Source: Andrena cerasifolii
Lineage: Eukaryota > Arthropoda > Insecta > Hymenoptera > Andrenidae
DNA length: 64,000 nt
Assembly: GCF_050908995.1 (NCBI RefSeq)
Contig: NC_135122.1
Span: 11,324,501 to 11,388,500, forward strand
Direction: 5' to 3'
The number at the start of each line of letters is the position of its first letter. The stretch's first letter is position 1. The notes below the pieces were generated by a model, which saw nothing but the letters and a program-made list of their open reading frames with translations, was not told the DNA's origin and did no database searches. This document shows, one piece after another, positions 1-12,375 of the stretch. The translations under genes were made by a program, and so were the position numbers.

Positions 1-1889
1 CCCAGGGGTTTTGCTGACTGCTAACAAAAATTTGGTGTGATTAGTGTCTCGTTATAAGGTATCATTTGGCACAAAATTCAGTTCCAAAATCGTGGGACTA
101 AAAATAGATTTCTTGGGCCACTCTTTGCAGTGATATAAAGTGATTGGTGTACAACTTATTTTTGCCAAGATAGTGAGCTACACACTTTTGCAATAGTAGT
201 TTGCTAGTACTAGTAATAAAATTGTTTATTCTAGGGATGGAATAAATATTTCCAGTTCTCTATGATAAGTAAGGTAAAAAGTTGATACCAAGTATTTCGT
301 TAATACTCAAAGATCACGAAACATAACTGGTTTATATTGTGACAGAGCTTACTCCAGGCCTGTATTGAAACAATACTAATCTAAAATGAAGTATGATCGA
401 ACTTGCGGTGGACTAAGGTAGAATCGAATTAAGCCTGAGAATTGGAATTTGATTGAGCTGATCCAGGGCAGGATTGCAATTGAATTAGTACTGGATTAGG
501 GAAATGCACAGTGTTTTGGGGATCTTTGAAGTAGAAGTTGGAGATGGTAGGACAATTAATTAGAATTAAGTTCGACGACCGAAAGCTTAGGATGATTTAG
601 GATCTAGGCCACCCTCAGGCTTTATAATCCTAGTAAAGTTTCGAATTTGATCAGAAATATTAGTTTAAGTGGAAAATCCTCGGTCAGAAGGCATACATGG
701 AAAGAAACTATCCATTTGAAGCATATGCCACTATTCGAAAAAAAGCAAAAAATAAATTTTACATGACAATAGAGACACAACAAGATTAGCGGACCGCAAC
801 TAGCAAAATCAGTCTCCCTTCCAAAAAACACCCACAGCAAAGCTTTGCATCTTATCCCACGTTAATCGGCACCCTGCGAATCCACCACCCCACGCACAGA
901 AGCGCCTTACCGCCAGAAAATCTCCCCCCGAATTCATCCAAAGAATCCGGACAATTCTTTGGAACTCCGAGCTGCGGTATCGATGCTGTTTCGCTCCCGC
1001 GGTTGTCGATATCCCCTGGGTGGAGAACTCGAGGAGCAGCGGCGAGGACAGAGCGAGAGGAAGGGGGTGGCTGACTCCCGAGAAAGAGACAGCCGGGGTG
1101 GCAGCAACAGGTGGCATCAAAAATTCATTCTCGATGCCCGCTATCGACTACGACGGACACCTGTTCCTGCCGATCGATCGGCGCTCTTAATTGTAACCCG
1201 GAAACGTCGCCGGTACTCGCGCCCCCGTCGACCCATGAACGGCGCCCCCGCGCTGGCGAAGTCGTGAGCCGTCCTCCTATCCTCCTCGAGGAATGCGGCC
1301 GACGAGGGCCGATCGATAGCGTCATCGACGTGTCTCGGGGCACGAAACAGCCGGCCGGGGCCGGCGAGCAGCAAGGATTAACGATCACCGCCGTCTTTGC
1401 CGCAGTTTCGCGCTACATCCGGCCCCGTTCATCGATAAATCACTGCCGTGTAGTATCAAGGGGGCCCTTGCTCTTCGTTCGACGCTCATTAATGCGGCAA
1501 CGTTTTAATGGCCCAACACTTTGGAGGGGGTTAATGGCCAGAGGGCAACTAATCCTTTTACAGCCGCCTTTACGAGTGACTTCGAACTCTTTGCGAGATA
1601 GCCGGGTATATCGCGCGACAACAGGGACTTCCATTGGTGCACGGGTCGTCGTTGGTCGGTGGAACGGTATCATTCGGCGATCGGTAGTATTTAACGGGCG
1701 AAACGAGGGTTTGTAGGGGATGCTGGAGGGTTCCGACTTCCGAGGGTGTAGGTAATGTCTTGGGAGCTGTTGGAGTTATAATTGTGGGTTACTTAATGTG
1801 TTTTATTTATTAGATCATCCCAGAAATAACGCGATTTGTTTTTGAATATTGTTCGCGTGTACTCTTAAAAAATATGAACGCGTATGATG
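1..1889. other. Intergenic left flank with a GC-rich patch
   Basis: The first 800 bases are AT-rich with no supported gene. From about 830 to 1740 the base composition turns clearly GC-rich. Overlapping open frames appear on both strands there, the longest a 201-codon plus-strand frame at 1111-1716. Those frames have no recognisable domain, overlap each other on both strands, and are what GC-rich DNA gives by chance, so I do not call a gene. The patch could be a regulatory region or an exon of a gene further left. An 18-base string beginning GTGTACTC occurs at 1857 and again at 1995, the second copy inside the neighbouring repeat element. Confidence 0.4.
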
Positions 1890-1891
1890 TA

Positions 1892-2360
1892 GGGGAAAGT
1901 GGGGCGTAACCGGATGTTATTGGTTTTTTTTTAAGACAAGAGTTATGATACGGTATATGCACAACGGTGCGAGATCTAACGCAGAGCAAAGACAGTGTAC
2001 TCTTAAAAAATAAGAAGTTTAAAAATTTCGAGCTGAAAAGTTCCAGTGTTGTGTAGCGACGAGACCTTTATTTATGATTTTCGTTTAGTAGATAAATTAA
2101 AATGAATTTATGTCATAGTTAATATTTGTTAAAGTAACTTTCTTTTATGGCTTCTGAGATAATAGGAATAAAGGTTTTATAATTATATGATATTTTACGC
2201 GTTTTTTAATAGGTACCCCACACTTATAGGGTAAACCCGTCTAAGTACTTGCATACTTCCGAGAAATCTCGTTTTCCTGGTCCAGTAAAGTGTATTTTAC
2301 CATTGATTTTTTGCTAGCAGGAAAATTACATTAGCCACGCGGTCTTGGCCCACTTTCCCT
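1892..2360. mobile_element. TA-flanked short inverted-repeat element (MITE-like)
   Basis: The left end reads GGGGAAAGTGGGGCG. The right end, reverse-complemented, reads AGGGAAAGTGGGCCA, so about 12 bases form imperfect terminal inverted repeats. Both ends are bounded by TA (1890-1891 and 2361-2362), the target duplication typical of Tc1/mariner elements. The 469-base interior is AT-rich with no transposase frame. It is probably a non-autonomous mariner-type element, but the short repeats and 2-base duplication leave room for chance. Confidence 0.45.
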
Positions 2361-2493
2361 TACGGTGCATATTTGAAAACAGTAATGGACCAACTATGTG
2401 TACTCTTACATTTACTTCAAAGATGTCTTCTTCATCATTTATCCTACCTTCCCCTATAAATTGCACAATACATTTCTCAACTGTGCCGAGCAA

Positions 2494-4971
2494 TCATGCC
2501 TCTATCCACTGAATAGCCTTGCTCCACAAATAATCCCTGGTACAAGTAAGGGCAGGATTAGAGTCCACGTAGTCCATGATTTGCCTGCCCACTTGCACGA
2601 GGAACCCCAGTGCCTTCAAGAACCCCATGAGCGCAGCTCGGAAATCAAAGAGCCAAGTCCTGCCAGCGCCACGTGCCTCGACCTCGCCACCCAAGGACCA
2701 TCGACCTTGATCCTTGGCCCTCGACGATCGACTCGGTCTCGAATTGCGACTTGTTCCGCTCGTCGGGCTCCCATAATCCCCCATAAATCGTGGGTAGCTG
2801 TCGGGGAGTAACGAGGTCCCTCTCACGGGATACTGATCGAGCTCCTTTTCCTCCACCGCCCCAGCAACTGACTTTTCGCGAAGAAACGAGCCTCTGGTCC
2901 TCTGATACAGATTATCCTCCACGATCCATAATTGTTTGGCACTGTCCCCCTTCCGTTTACCTCCCTTTTCCCAACCACCCTCTGTTAGACTTTTCGAAGA
3001 TACATAATTAAATAACGGGCCATTAAACGAAGAGAGAATATCGTAGACACCTTTGACGCCGGGTGCCATTTTAGCATCCGCGTATAAAAACGATCGTGGC
3101 TTGTGCGCTCCAAGATTCGCGTAGTATTTCGAGTGGATCATTGGAGGACTTTCTGCGAATGATCGTCTGATACATTTGGGCCTCCACCTTCCTCCTCCAA
3201 CCCCTGCATCACTGTCCCCAGGCTCTAACGACCGCGATCCAATCTTCCTTCCCCGAACGTTGCTCCCCGACTCTGTGTACACCGACGACGGGGGATATCT
3301 GAGAAATTTATCGAAGTACGTCGGCGAACGAGCGGCTGCCTCGTTTTTTGATAGAGGCCTGAGGAAAGCACCCCTTGTTCCATCATTTGCGTCACGTCTG
3401 CGGCGTAAGCTCCTCCGCCGGTTCCCTTTGGACACCCCCGGGCGTCGCCGCGCCCTCGGCAGTCCCGAATTCGACGAGTTGAACTTCGTATCGCGATGAA
3501 AATCGGCCGGCTCCGTGTTATCGTCGAGCTCGTTGATCGTGTCGCGGCTTTTAAATGGCGACTCGAAGGGTGCGACCCAGCGAGGAGGAGCGCGGAAGCC
3601 GAGCGGCTCCTGGCCCTCCGGCTGAAGAAGCTGCGGCGGGGAGGCGCGCCGCGAGGAACCACCGGAAGCAACGCGGCCCATCCTCGGGTATAAAACTTTA
3701 CGATGCGTATCCACTTCAAGGGGCTTCGATTTTCCGCTAACTTCCCGCTCGCCTTCTGCTCGACTCCCCTTAAATTTCAGATCGAACGGGCGCGCGATCT
3801 TCGTGCTATTCCAGAGCGGCGAACGATCGTTTCCGGGGGAGACGCTCGACGAAGACGGGAGGTAAGATCCTCCGACATCGACCACGGAAGAGTTCTCTGT
3901 CGATTTTAAATCCAGTTTCGCCGGCACGCCCGTGGATGCTGAATCTTCGGCAGGAGGTTCGGAGATCTCTTCGGAATTATTGGAGAAAAATAGGGAGGAG
4001 GTGGAAGATCGCTCGACCGAATCTGGGCTAAAAAATTCATGACTTCTTTGTGTTTGGAAACGATGGAAGCCGTGCTCGCCAAGGTTTAGCCGTTTCAAGT
4101 TGTATTTGAAATGATGTTTGTTGCTTGAAATGGCTGGGCTTGGGGAAGAACCTTTTGTTCCGTTCTGGATGAAAATCTTCGAACTTCCTTCCGGGGAGCC
4201 TTTCAACCGAGATTGAAGAAAATGGGGGAAAGTAAGACTACCCTGTCGTTGAATATGGTTAGGCACCTGATCCTGACAGTCTATCGATTTCGAATCACCC
4301 CCGCTATTTAAGCGCACTCTAAAAATCGCTGATCCTGGGGTACAAGCTTTTGTCTCCTTGTAATCCTTTGAAGATCCTCCTCGAGGCGGGTTAAACAACA
4401 ACGGAAGAAAAGTCGTGGCATTATCTGACCCTAAAACCCCCCAATTTTTGTCTGTCCCTAAATGAAACAACGCATCCCCATACTTTACCCACCTAAAATC
4501 CCACTTTCTCTTCGAGTATACCTTTGAAATATCATGGTTCCTTTCCGCGCTGTTCCCAGGGACCATCGATATTTCGCGCACGTCCTCGTTGGTGGGGTTC
4601 GATATCCCTGAATAGCGTTTGTTTCGAACGTGTTGTCCCCTGTCCACCGGAGCACCCCAAACTTCTCGCCTCCCCCTGGATAGTGTGTTTCCTTTCTTGC
4701 ACCCCTCGTGCTTCGTGCATTCAGAGTGCCAGGCTCCCCGACTCGCGTGACGGGGCATGGGCACAGTCTCCATGGTCTCTCCCAGCTGCAAAAAGTACTC
4801 CGCCCAGCAGTAGCCGAGCGTCACCTCCTCGTGGTACATGTTGTAGATCCTGCGCCAATATTTGAGCGTCTGCCGTACCAGGGCGAACGGATCCATCAGA
4901 TCCTCGGCTCGCGTCGTGGGCGGGAGCAGCAGGATCGACAGCACGAGGACTCGTGGGATCGTCGGCGACAT
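2494..4971 (-). CDS. Secreted protein of unknown function, 825 aa, intronless
   Basis: The minus-strand frame runs from ATG at 4971 to TGA at 2494-2496 with no stop for 825 codons, which is very long for chance. Residues 1-22 form a classic signal peptide (hydrophobic core VLVLSILLL, likely cleavage after TTRA). Residues 23-75 are a compact aromatic segment with Cys55 (FALVRQTLKYWRRIYNMY, then GYCWAEYFLQL); Cys85 and Cys91 follow. The long middle is rich in Ser, Arg, Gly and Pro, looks disordered, has several N-x-S/T sites, and holds an Arg cluster (RRRSLRRRR) that could be a proprotein-convertase site. The last 53 residues are hydrophobic and aromatic again and end CTRDYLWSKAIQWIEA with Cys810. 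The seven cysteines and the structured-looking ends suggest conserved termini around a fast-evolving linker. I recognise no family. A spliced form removing part of the middle is possible. Confidence 0.75.
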   Translation of the reverse strand: MSPTIPRVLVLSILLLPPTTRAEDLMDPFALVRQTLKYWRRIYNMYHEEVTLGYCWAEYFLQLGETMETVPMPRHASRGAWHSECTKHEGCKKGNTLSRGRREVWGAPVDRGQHVRNKRYSGISNPTNEDVREISMVPGNSAERNHDISKVYSKRKWDFRWVKYGDALFHLGTDKNWGVLGSDNATTFLPLLFNPPRGGSSKDYKETKACTPGSAIFRVRLNSGGDSKSIDCQDQVPNHIQRQGSLTFPHFLQSRLKGSPEGSSKIFIQNGTKGSSPSPAISSNKHHFKYNLKRLNLGEHGFHRFQTQRSHEFFSPDSVERSSTSSLFFSNNSEEISEPPAEDSASTGVPAKLDLKSTENSSVVDVGGSYLPSSSSVSPGNDRSPLWNSTKIARPFDLKFKGSRAEGEREVSGKSKPLEVDTHRKVLYPRMGRVASGGSSRRASPPQLLQPEGQEPLGFRAPPRWVAPFESPFKSRDTINELDDNTEPADFHRDTKFNSSNSGLPRARRRPGVSKGNRRRSLRRRRDANDGTRGAFLRPLSKNEAAARSPTYFDKFLRYPPSSVYTESGSNVRGRKIGSRSLEPGDSDAGVGGGRWRPKCIRRSFAESPPMIHSKYYANLGAHKPRSFLYADAKMAPGVKGVYDILSSFNGPLFNYVSSKSLTEGGWEKGGKRKGDSAKQLWIVEDNLYQRTRGSFLREKSVAGAVEEKELDQYPVRGTSLLPDSYPRFMGDYGSPTSGTSRNSRPSRSSRAKDQGRWSLGGEVEARGAGRTWLFDFRAALMGFLKALGFLVQVGRQIMDYVDSNPALTCTRDYLWSKAIQWIEA

Positions 4972-7900
4972 TGATCCTTACGTAAATTCACCGTCGATAG
5001 AAATAAACGGCCGGGACCAGACCTTGTCAGCGTTCCTCTACTCTTCTTTTATTTCGTCGCTCGATTCAAGGATCCTTAACATTCAACCGCCCCGTCCCCT
5101 CATTCTATCCACGGTCCTCTGCCTTCCCCCGGACTGATTCGATTAACTGGTACCTACTGCGGCGAATTTAAGTGGGATTACGAAGGGGAACCGCTCGAAG
5201 TGTTCTCATCTCGATACTCTACTCGGCTAGTTATTCGACGATTTTTTTTTTAAATATCTCTGATGGCATTGCCGAGATTGAATTATCAGGCCGATGTGTG
5301 GCGAGCGATCGAAATCGCCAAGTCACGTGTACGCGACAGCGGCGGATAAAGTGTTAATAGCAGTGATTGCGTTGTATTATTGGTCTCTGGTTTCCTTGAT
5401 GTCGGCTGCTCGGGTAGTTGTTCGATATTGTCTCTTCGATTTTCTGCGCGACGCGGTTACGCTCCTTCTCGTTCATATTTTCCTTGCTCTTCTGCCGCCG
5501 GCTTACACGCGCCTCGCCACTGTGGAGAGAATAATCGATGAAAGGTTGATACGGTAGTGCTTTTTAGAATTTTTTATTTTATCGGGAGAAAAAGGAGAGA
5601 GACACGCGCGCTGGGTAGCTATGTCGTTTGAGTGGAGGTACTTGGGTGCATTTTGTTTTTATTCGGTGGAAGGATGGGATATTCTTAGGTTTTGAATATT
5701 TGGACATTGTTCCGAGACATGTACACTCACCATCTTGCCAGGGGCACGCTTTTTATCGGCTTTCTTTGCTCATCTGTAACTTTTGGCCTTTTCTTCACTG
5801 TGAACATAGAGTTATTCAGTTTTGTTAGGTTGTTAAATCACGGAAAAGAGGAAATAAGATGGGTTTAGTCTAGTGTTACGATTTGCCAGTAGAATTTTTT
5901 TGTTCTGACATATAGATCTGTGGCATTAAGGGAAGTATTTAAGTGTAATTTAATTGACTACAGTACGCAGGCAGTAGATTTCCAAAATTAACTACTTAGC
6001 ACTTGGAAACTTGTCCAGCAAAAATTCTACGGTAGGGATTACAACAAACGCGTAATTCCACTGTACTCAAAGCACTAAAAATTGTTTTTTTTTAGAAAGA
6101 AAATTTGCCAAATCATAGATCACTATACTCGCCTAAAAATAAAGCCTTTCGAATCACTGTGATAAAAACCATCCCTCTATTCCTCTAGCCTCTTCCAAAA
6201 TTCTTAATTTCTAAAGCAATAACGTTAAGAAACACTCGAATTTTAAAATGACACTTTGTAAGTCGCAAGTGACACTATTCACGTTTCCTTCGACACTTCC
6301 AATGCCTTTGAATTTTTTCAAACCACACATTTCGTACAAGATTCAAGGAATAGTGTGACATCTTCCAACTGACTTGATACGAGAAACCACAATTAAGGAA
6401 AGTAATTAAAATTTACTACCAAGCGAACGTGACACTCCACCTCACAGAGCCCAACTCCTATTCACTGTCCAGTATTCTGAAAATCCCACCATCACACGAC
6501 CTGTCAGCCAATTTTCACACATTCCACGAGCCCCGCGCTTTTTATCCTATTTCATTGCACTATTCATCCATTCTGGACGCCACTAAAGTGTCCTCAACGG
6601 CTGCTCGACGGGCCACTCGCCACGAAAATGACTGGACGACGATTCCCGCGGAGGTTGCACGCTCTGCCGAGGCCACACGGCGAAGTCGTGCAAGGTATCG
6701 CCGGCGAAGATGCCACCGTGACTCTGGAAACGGGCCGAGTAACCGTCTTCGTTGGACTGCTCGCTCAGAGAGCTGAGAGGAGGGTGTATTTCCAGAGGAT
6801 TTTACTCTCGTAAGGCTGAACGACGGACTGAGACTTGCTTTTACGAGACGACTCCCGTATAACCGTGACGGCAATTAGTGTCCGCGCCGAAAGCGCGGAA
6901 AGTGCATAACCCGCCTCGTAGAATTCCCTCTGTTGCACCTGCCGTCTTTCCAGCCGTGGCAAATGTAACGGGACATCTTCGGCAGAGACGAGAATCAGAG
7001 GCGCGCATTCCTTTCTCAAACTCTAGGATCGCGAACGGCGACACAGATTTCATTTTGGGAACGGTCGGGCGTTCGGCGTGGCCCTCGACGCTCTTCCCCG
7101 CCTTCTAAGGCGGACGGATGTCTTCGTTTCTGAACAGAAAGGTATTTAGAAACTCGTAGGCAGACTTCTGTCAGTGGTGAGGAATTAGTATTGGTCATAC
7201 TGAATTTTAATATTTCCTTAGCGCCCCAAACAGGGTGCACGAGAATTCCTATAAGTAGCCGAAGCTTTTAGGTACTGGAAAGTGTACATTTGAAATCAGA
7301 AGTGAATCCTTCCTCATCCTGATTTTCCTATCATCAAGGAGAGTAAAAATATTTAAGGTGGTCACGTCGAAACAGACACCAAGCAGATTCCATCATAAGC
7401 GTTACTCTTTAAAATCCCTAGCAACTACCTAGAATCTCCAAAGAATCCTTCCCTCCACAGAAAGACGTCCCCGAAGAATCAAGCACAACAAAGCTCGCAC
7501 ATATTTTCCACCCCCCACGCCGCAATCGCATCCCCCGATCGCAGCTAACCCTTATCGAAGCTCATTAATCAACGAACGATGCCTTCAGGATCGTCACGCC
7601 AGACGTGCCTCATTCTACGCCCCTAAAACCCAGACCCTCTTCGTGATTCATCGCCCACCGCGCGTTTCACTGTTCGAAAAGTCTGCCACCCCCTCGGCTG
7701 AGTTTACGACGACCAATCTCCAAGCTTATGGAGCCCAGCCTGCCAGCCAGGGTACACTTTCCCGTTTTTTTTTCCCTTCCGCTCTCGCGGAAGGAACGGA
7801 GAAGATCGGGAAAGCCGGACTGGGAGCGTAACCGCACTTGCCCCGATCCTGGACACCCCTTTAACCCCACGGAACGCTGTTGAAAACGATAGCTCCCCCT

Positions 7901-10900
7901 TCTTCTTTATCGTTCAGCTCGCTCCCTGCGCTTTTCCTCGCCCCTTTCTCCACTTTGTCTTCGCCCTGACAGCTACACCGACACCCACTCGTCCGGGGTA
8001 GGGGGTTGGGGTGGACGACGGCGATCCCAGCCCCAGGGCTCAGAGAAATAGGGGACTCTTTGCCCGTTTCCACTGCGAGGCCCACCCACTGGTCAACAAA
8101 CCGATTGGCCGAGCTCGGTTATTACGAGGCGAAGGGGGGGATAAAATTGCAGTGTTCACGGGGGTGGAATGGGAGAGGACACAGAGGGATGCGATCGCGT
8201 CTTGTCTTGGCAATCGATTGGCCCCGAATCCACGATTAGGTGGGGCATTATTGGCGGCGGAATCTGATTGGAACGCGTTTTACGTAGGCGATCACTTGTC
8301 TGGATAAGCTGTTAACAGGGCCCGCGATAATGGGCTAACGGGGAACTGTATTTGCGATAGCGCGCCACTCGGATGTGATTTCGGGGGTGATTTATTCGTT
8401 CGCTGATGCTTCAGGGAGTTGCTTTGCAAATTTTAGTCTCTGTGTTCGAAACTGTACTTGGTTCGCAGTTTGTAGTTTATAGTTTTTGTGATGAAGTTAC
8501 ACTTGGTTTATAGTTTATGGTTGCTATAATGAAATTACATTTGGTTCGCAGCTTGTAGTTTGTAGTAGTATGGAGGGATGAAACTAGTTACATCGATGGT
8601 TTTGGCTTGGAGGAGGTGGTTGGGGTGGGTTTTGTAAGACTATGGTGTTTATGGTGAGATGAGAAAATGTGCTTAAGAGTTATTTATTTTATAATAATAA
8701 TTTAATACCAGCAACATTTTTGCCTTTGACGTCGATAAAACAAATAAGGTCCCCTTTTTTTTTGGAAATGTTAAAGTCATACGGTCTGGGGATATTTAGG
8801 ATACCGGCTCTTCGTTACATTCCACGTGTGTATAATTAGGAATATATGTGCAGCGAATGGAATAGGATTACTAAAAATGTAGCATGATTTGTTGGAGGAA
8901 TGACATTGATAGGCTGCAGTATTTTCCTCGTTCAAGGCATTGGCATCCTAAATACATACTATTAATTATAATACTACGTAAAGTGCTACCCCATTGGAGG
9001 TTTCCATACGATGAGTTCACTCATTAATATAATTTATCGAAAGTGGTCCAGGTATTATCTTCATAAGATGCGTGCACAGATTCCTTCGCAAAATTTCTTT
9101 ATTTATCACTGCCCAAGTAGCTTTTAAGTGCCAAGAAAAGATGACAGTTGCTCGGTAGAATTTGCAAGGAGTAGAACGGACGTGGCATAATTCCGAAGGG
9201 CAATTCTCCGTTTTTTGCCACTGCGATTTTTTGCTACGCGCAGTGTAACATTATCAGCTCGTCGTAAACCTGCTCCTCAATTTTCCCCATGGGTGTCGAT
9301 TATTTTTTCTTCCCTCTATCATTATTCGATGACACTTGTAGGTCAGCTATGCTAACGGCTGGGATATGCGTGTTACCTATCGACCAACTAAACCACCTAA
9401 CTAGTCTTAGGTTATACTTGTTTTACAACTTCTATGGAAGTAGTAGTTGTTTGAACTGGTGTGACACCACGGGGACTAATCATCTAATTAATCAGGCTTT
9501 TTGAATCCATAAACAGGATTGGATCTTCAACGTTTTGTAGCACAAGAGACAGAATTTTATTTTACACCTGAGTTTAAAGTTCAGTGTGCTAGGTTCCACA
9601 TAATAATATTGACTGCGTAATATTATAATAAATTTCTGAGAATGGTCTGTATGAAAAGATTGAAATTTGTAATTATCTTCCTTTGTTCAATGAAGCTGGG
9701 TTAATCTGGTTAAATAATACGTCGAATTAATATTATGAATTAATGTTCATATTAAAAGCAGAATGTACCGTTAATATATTAAAAATTCTGACGTCTGCGT
9801 TTGCGAAAATTGATTGCATATTCGACGGAGTTTCTTTTATTTTGTTATTCGAAAATAAAGTGTTGGTAGAATTCGATCCTTTGGGAAGTTTCAAGGACCG
9901 ATGAATAACTTTCTCAAATTTTAAATTCAACCTTTAAATTCATTAACTCCACTTTTTTATAAATTCCTTAATTTTATTCGTGGAATTCACCTGTGTGGCT
10001 ACTGAGATGTTCAACAAATACTTGTCACAATTATATCAATATCTATCCCCGCTCCATCTAAACCTTTTACACTTCCAATTTCAATTTCCATTCCCAGGAA
10101 GTCTAATATCAATTTTCCTATGCAAAATAGCAGTCAATAATTCATCATTCGTGTTAACATAGCGCACCGCTGAAAAGCAAACTTAGTCACGAAGCTGCCC
10201 CGCAAAAAGGGGCAACGAGCAGAATGGGAGCAAGGAGATGGAAAGAAGACGTCGAGGGTAATGAATAGTAATAGTAGAGCTTAATAGTTTTCGCATGCCT
10301 GGCCGGACGTTCAGAGGCTTCTTTGCTATTGCCTTCGTATTGTGCTTCTTGTTTCGACAGCTACATCGACGTTCGCACATCCAGGACGAGTTTGACCGGC
10401 TTCGTGAGGTCTCGAATCCTCTAAATATAGATTCGGCTTACTGCTTCATCTTTCTGCTTAGCAATCATCAGGATCTCATACATACCTCTGCGAAGGAAGC
10501 TCCCTTGGCAAAGGTAGCCTTCATTTCAGTGGCACAGGATTTAATTTTGGGAGGAGCCGAGTTGAACAGAAAAAAAAATATTTTCAATGCAAATTCAATA
10601 AAATTCATTACGTGATTATAAAAATTTATTTAAAGACTAAAACACAGTTCCCTTTCCTTTTTACAAAGCTCTTGAATTACTTAAGTCTCTTACATTAAGC
10701 TCCTTTTTCCTTTTTCTTTGGGTAGTGCGCCACTGCTTCGTTTAATAAAAATATGTCTGAACTATCGATCATAAAAATATCTCGCGTGAAAGCACCCCGA
10801 CACCTCCTACATTCCACGCAAAGTGTAATTAAACCCTACCCGATTGACATGCAGGTTCGAGTAAACATTAAACGGACAGCAAATCGTTGACAACGTTGGT

Positions 10901-12015
10901 ATAGCACATCATTACAGCAACATATTGCTTTGAAAATTAAAGCCCGCAATTTGGAAATTCATTTTGATGGAAATCGGTTCTAAATATGATTTTCAAGTTC
11001 AGTGGAATTTATTATGCAGCAGGAAGGGTGCAGATCGGTGAATATATTTATTTGAAGAATTTATTCAATTTAAACCTTGTTCGTTACGGTGTACCATAAC
11101 GATCTATTCTTTTCTCTTGGATCGACCTCTACACAGACTTCTCGAGACATGTTTGGGGTGAAGGGCGAGGGAGTCGCAGGCACCTCGCGCAGAATTCTGA
11201 AACTCCATGTGGAGCCTTGTTCAGGATTAAGCCTTTGGCGAGGGCTGTCAGCGATCACCTATGTTTCCGTTTGTCGAAACGGTGTCGATACGTTTCCTGA
11301 AACTATATCGAGCGGATAACGATCCATGGCTTATCGCTGGTGTTACGGCTGAGTGTTACGAGCACCTGCGAATACCCGTGGATCGATGTGGTACCAGTTG
11401 CTGTTACAAGTGTCTGCAGATTCCCATTTGTCAAATACATGTGACTCTATTAACATTCTATGCAGTGGCTCACGAAATCCCTGGCGCAGATGGATTTCTT
11501 TGGTTTATTGGGTGCAGCGTAGATGGCTATTAGACATAGGTGACTTTAATGTCTGATGAAGAGGAGGGCATTCTTTAGCCAGCAAACACTTTTGCCATTT
11601 GTGCAGACATTTAGATATTTTCGTACATAGAATATTGAATTTCAATAATGAAACATTGTGGTGTAAAGGTGTGCAGTAGGGGTGACTTTTTTTGTAAATA
11701 TTAACCGATAAGGGTAGTGTCTTTGTATTATAAATCGTTGAAGTTCAAAGTCGTTAAAGAACGCCTTTATCGTCTTAAGTTTTAGTTCGATAACGTGTGA
11801 ATTACATTTTTAATAGGAACCCTCAATAAAACCTCAACCTAGTCTCCTTCTGGCTTCCTCCCACCAGCAATTCCCCATGGAATCCACTGTGCATACATCA
11901 AGCAAATATTAACCGACGCCCACAACTTTGCACTTTTCCCTCGAAATAATCCAGCTGCCAATGTAATCCAACCCTCATGCCCTGGTTGCGGCTGATTCTC
12001 TGAAGGCTGAGTGTA
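4972..12015. other. Intergenic region, no supported gene
   Basis: This holds the upstream side of the minus-strand secreted-protein gene. GC-rich patches at about 6540-7110 and 7480-8310 carry short overlapping frames on both strands with no recognisable protein. At 8456-8560 a motif like TTGGTTCGCAGTTTGTAG recurs about three times with spacings of 45 and 38 bases, a decayed tandem repeat. I found no tRNA, snRNA or transposase remnant. Confidence 0.4.
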
Positions 12016-12021
12016 ACTTAC

Positions 12022-12336
12022 CCTTAATTCACCGTAAACGTAAACCGTCGGGCAAAATGGCGGCGTAGGAGAGGGTGCGAGGATCTGAAAGGTTGTATAC
12101 GACTGGGACTGGTGTCCCGACAAGTCGAATGCTAGGCAATTTCGTGAAGTCGCGGCTTCGTTCACGAATCGATGAGTGCTTTCCTCCTTCACCTGCGGGG
12201 CGGTCTCGCAGATAAGAGCAGCCAGCAATGCGTCAATAGAGAGGAGACGCTCCTTCGAGCCGTTTCTAAAGCAATCTGCATCGATCCCACCGCTACCTTT
12301 ATGCGGCTTCTCGAGTGTGCTTGGTAAACGTTGCAT
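12022..12336 (-). CDS. Possible coding exon, unidentified
   Basis: A minus-strand frame opening with ATG at 12336 stays open past 12022. There the sequence reads GAATTAAGG followed by GTAAGT (12021 to 12016), a consensus splice donor. A second consensus donor, AAG then GTAAGT, lies on the same strand at 12375/12374. The peptide (MQRLPSTLEKPHKGSGG, later LLSIDALLAALICETAPQ and FCPTVYVYGELR) is not low complexity but matches no family I know. The donor at 12375 cannot splice into the nearest AG, because the gap would be only 21 bases. Exon structure is therefore unresolved, and chance is a serious alternative. Confidence 0.2.
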
Positions 12337-12375
12337 CTTGGATAGACGTTAAACTGAGAGTTACTGTTACTTACC

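Noticed and set aside
1111..1716. 201-codon plus-strand frame as a gene
   Set aside because: It is overlapped by open frames on the other strand, has no signal or domain, and sits in a GC-rich patch where chance frames are expected.
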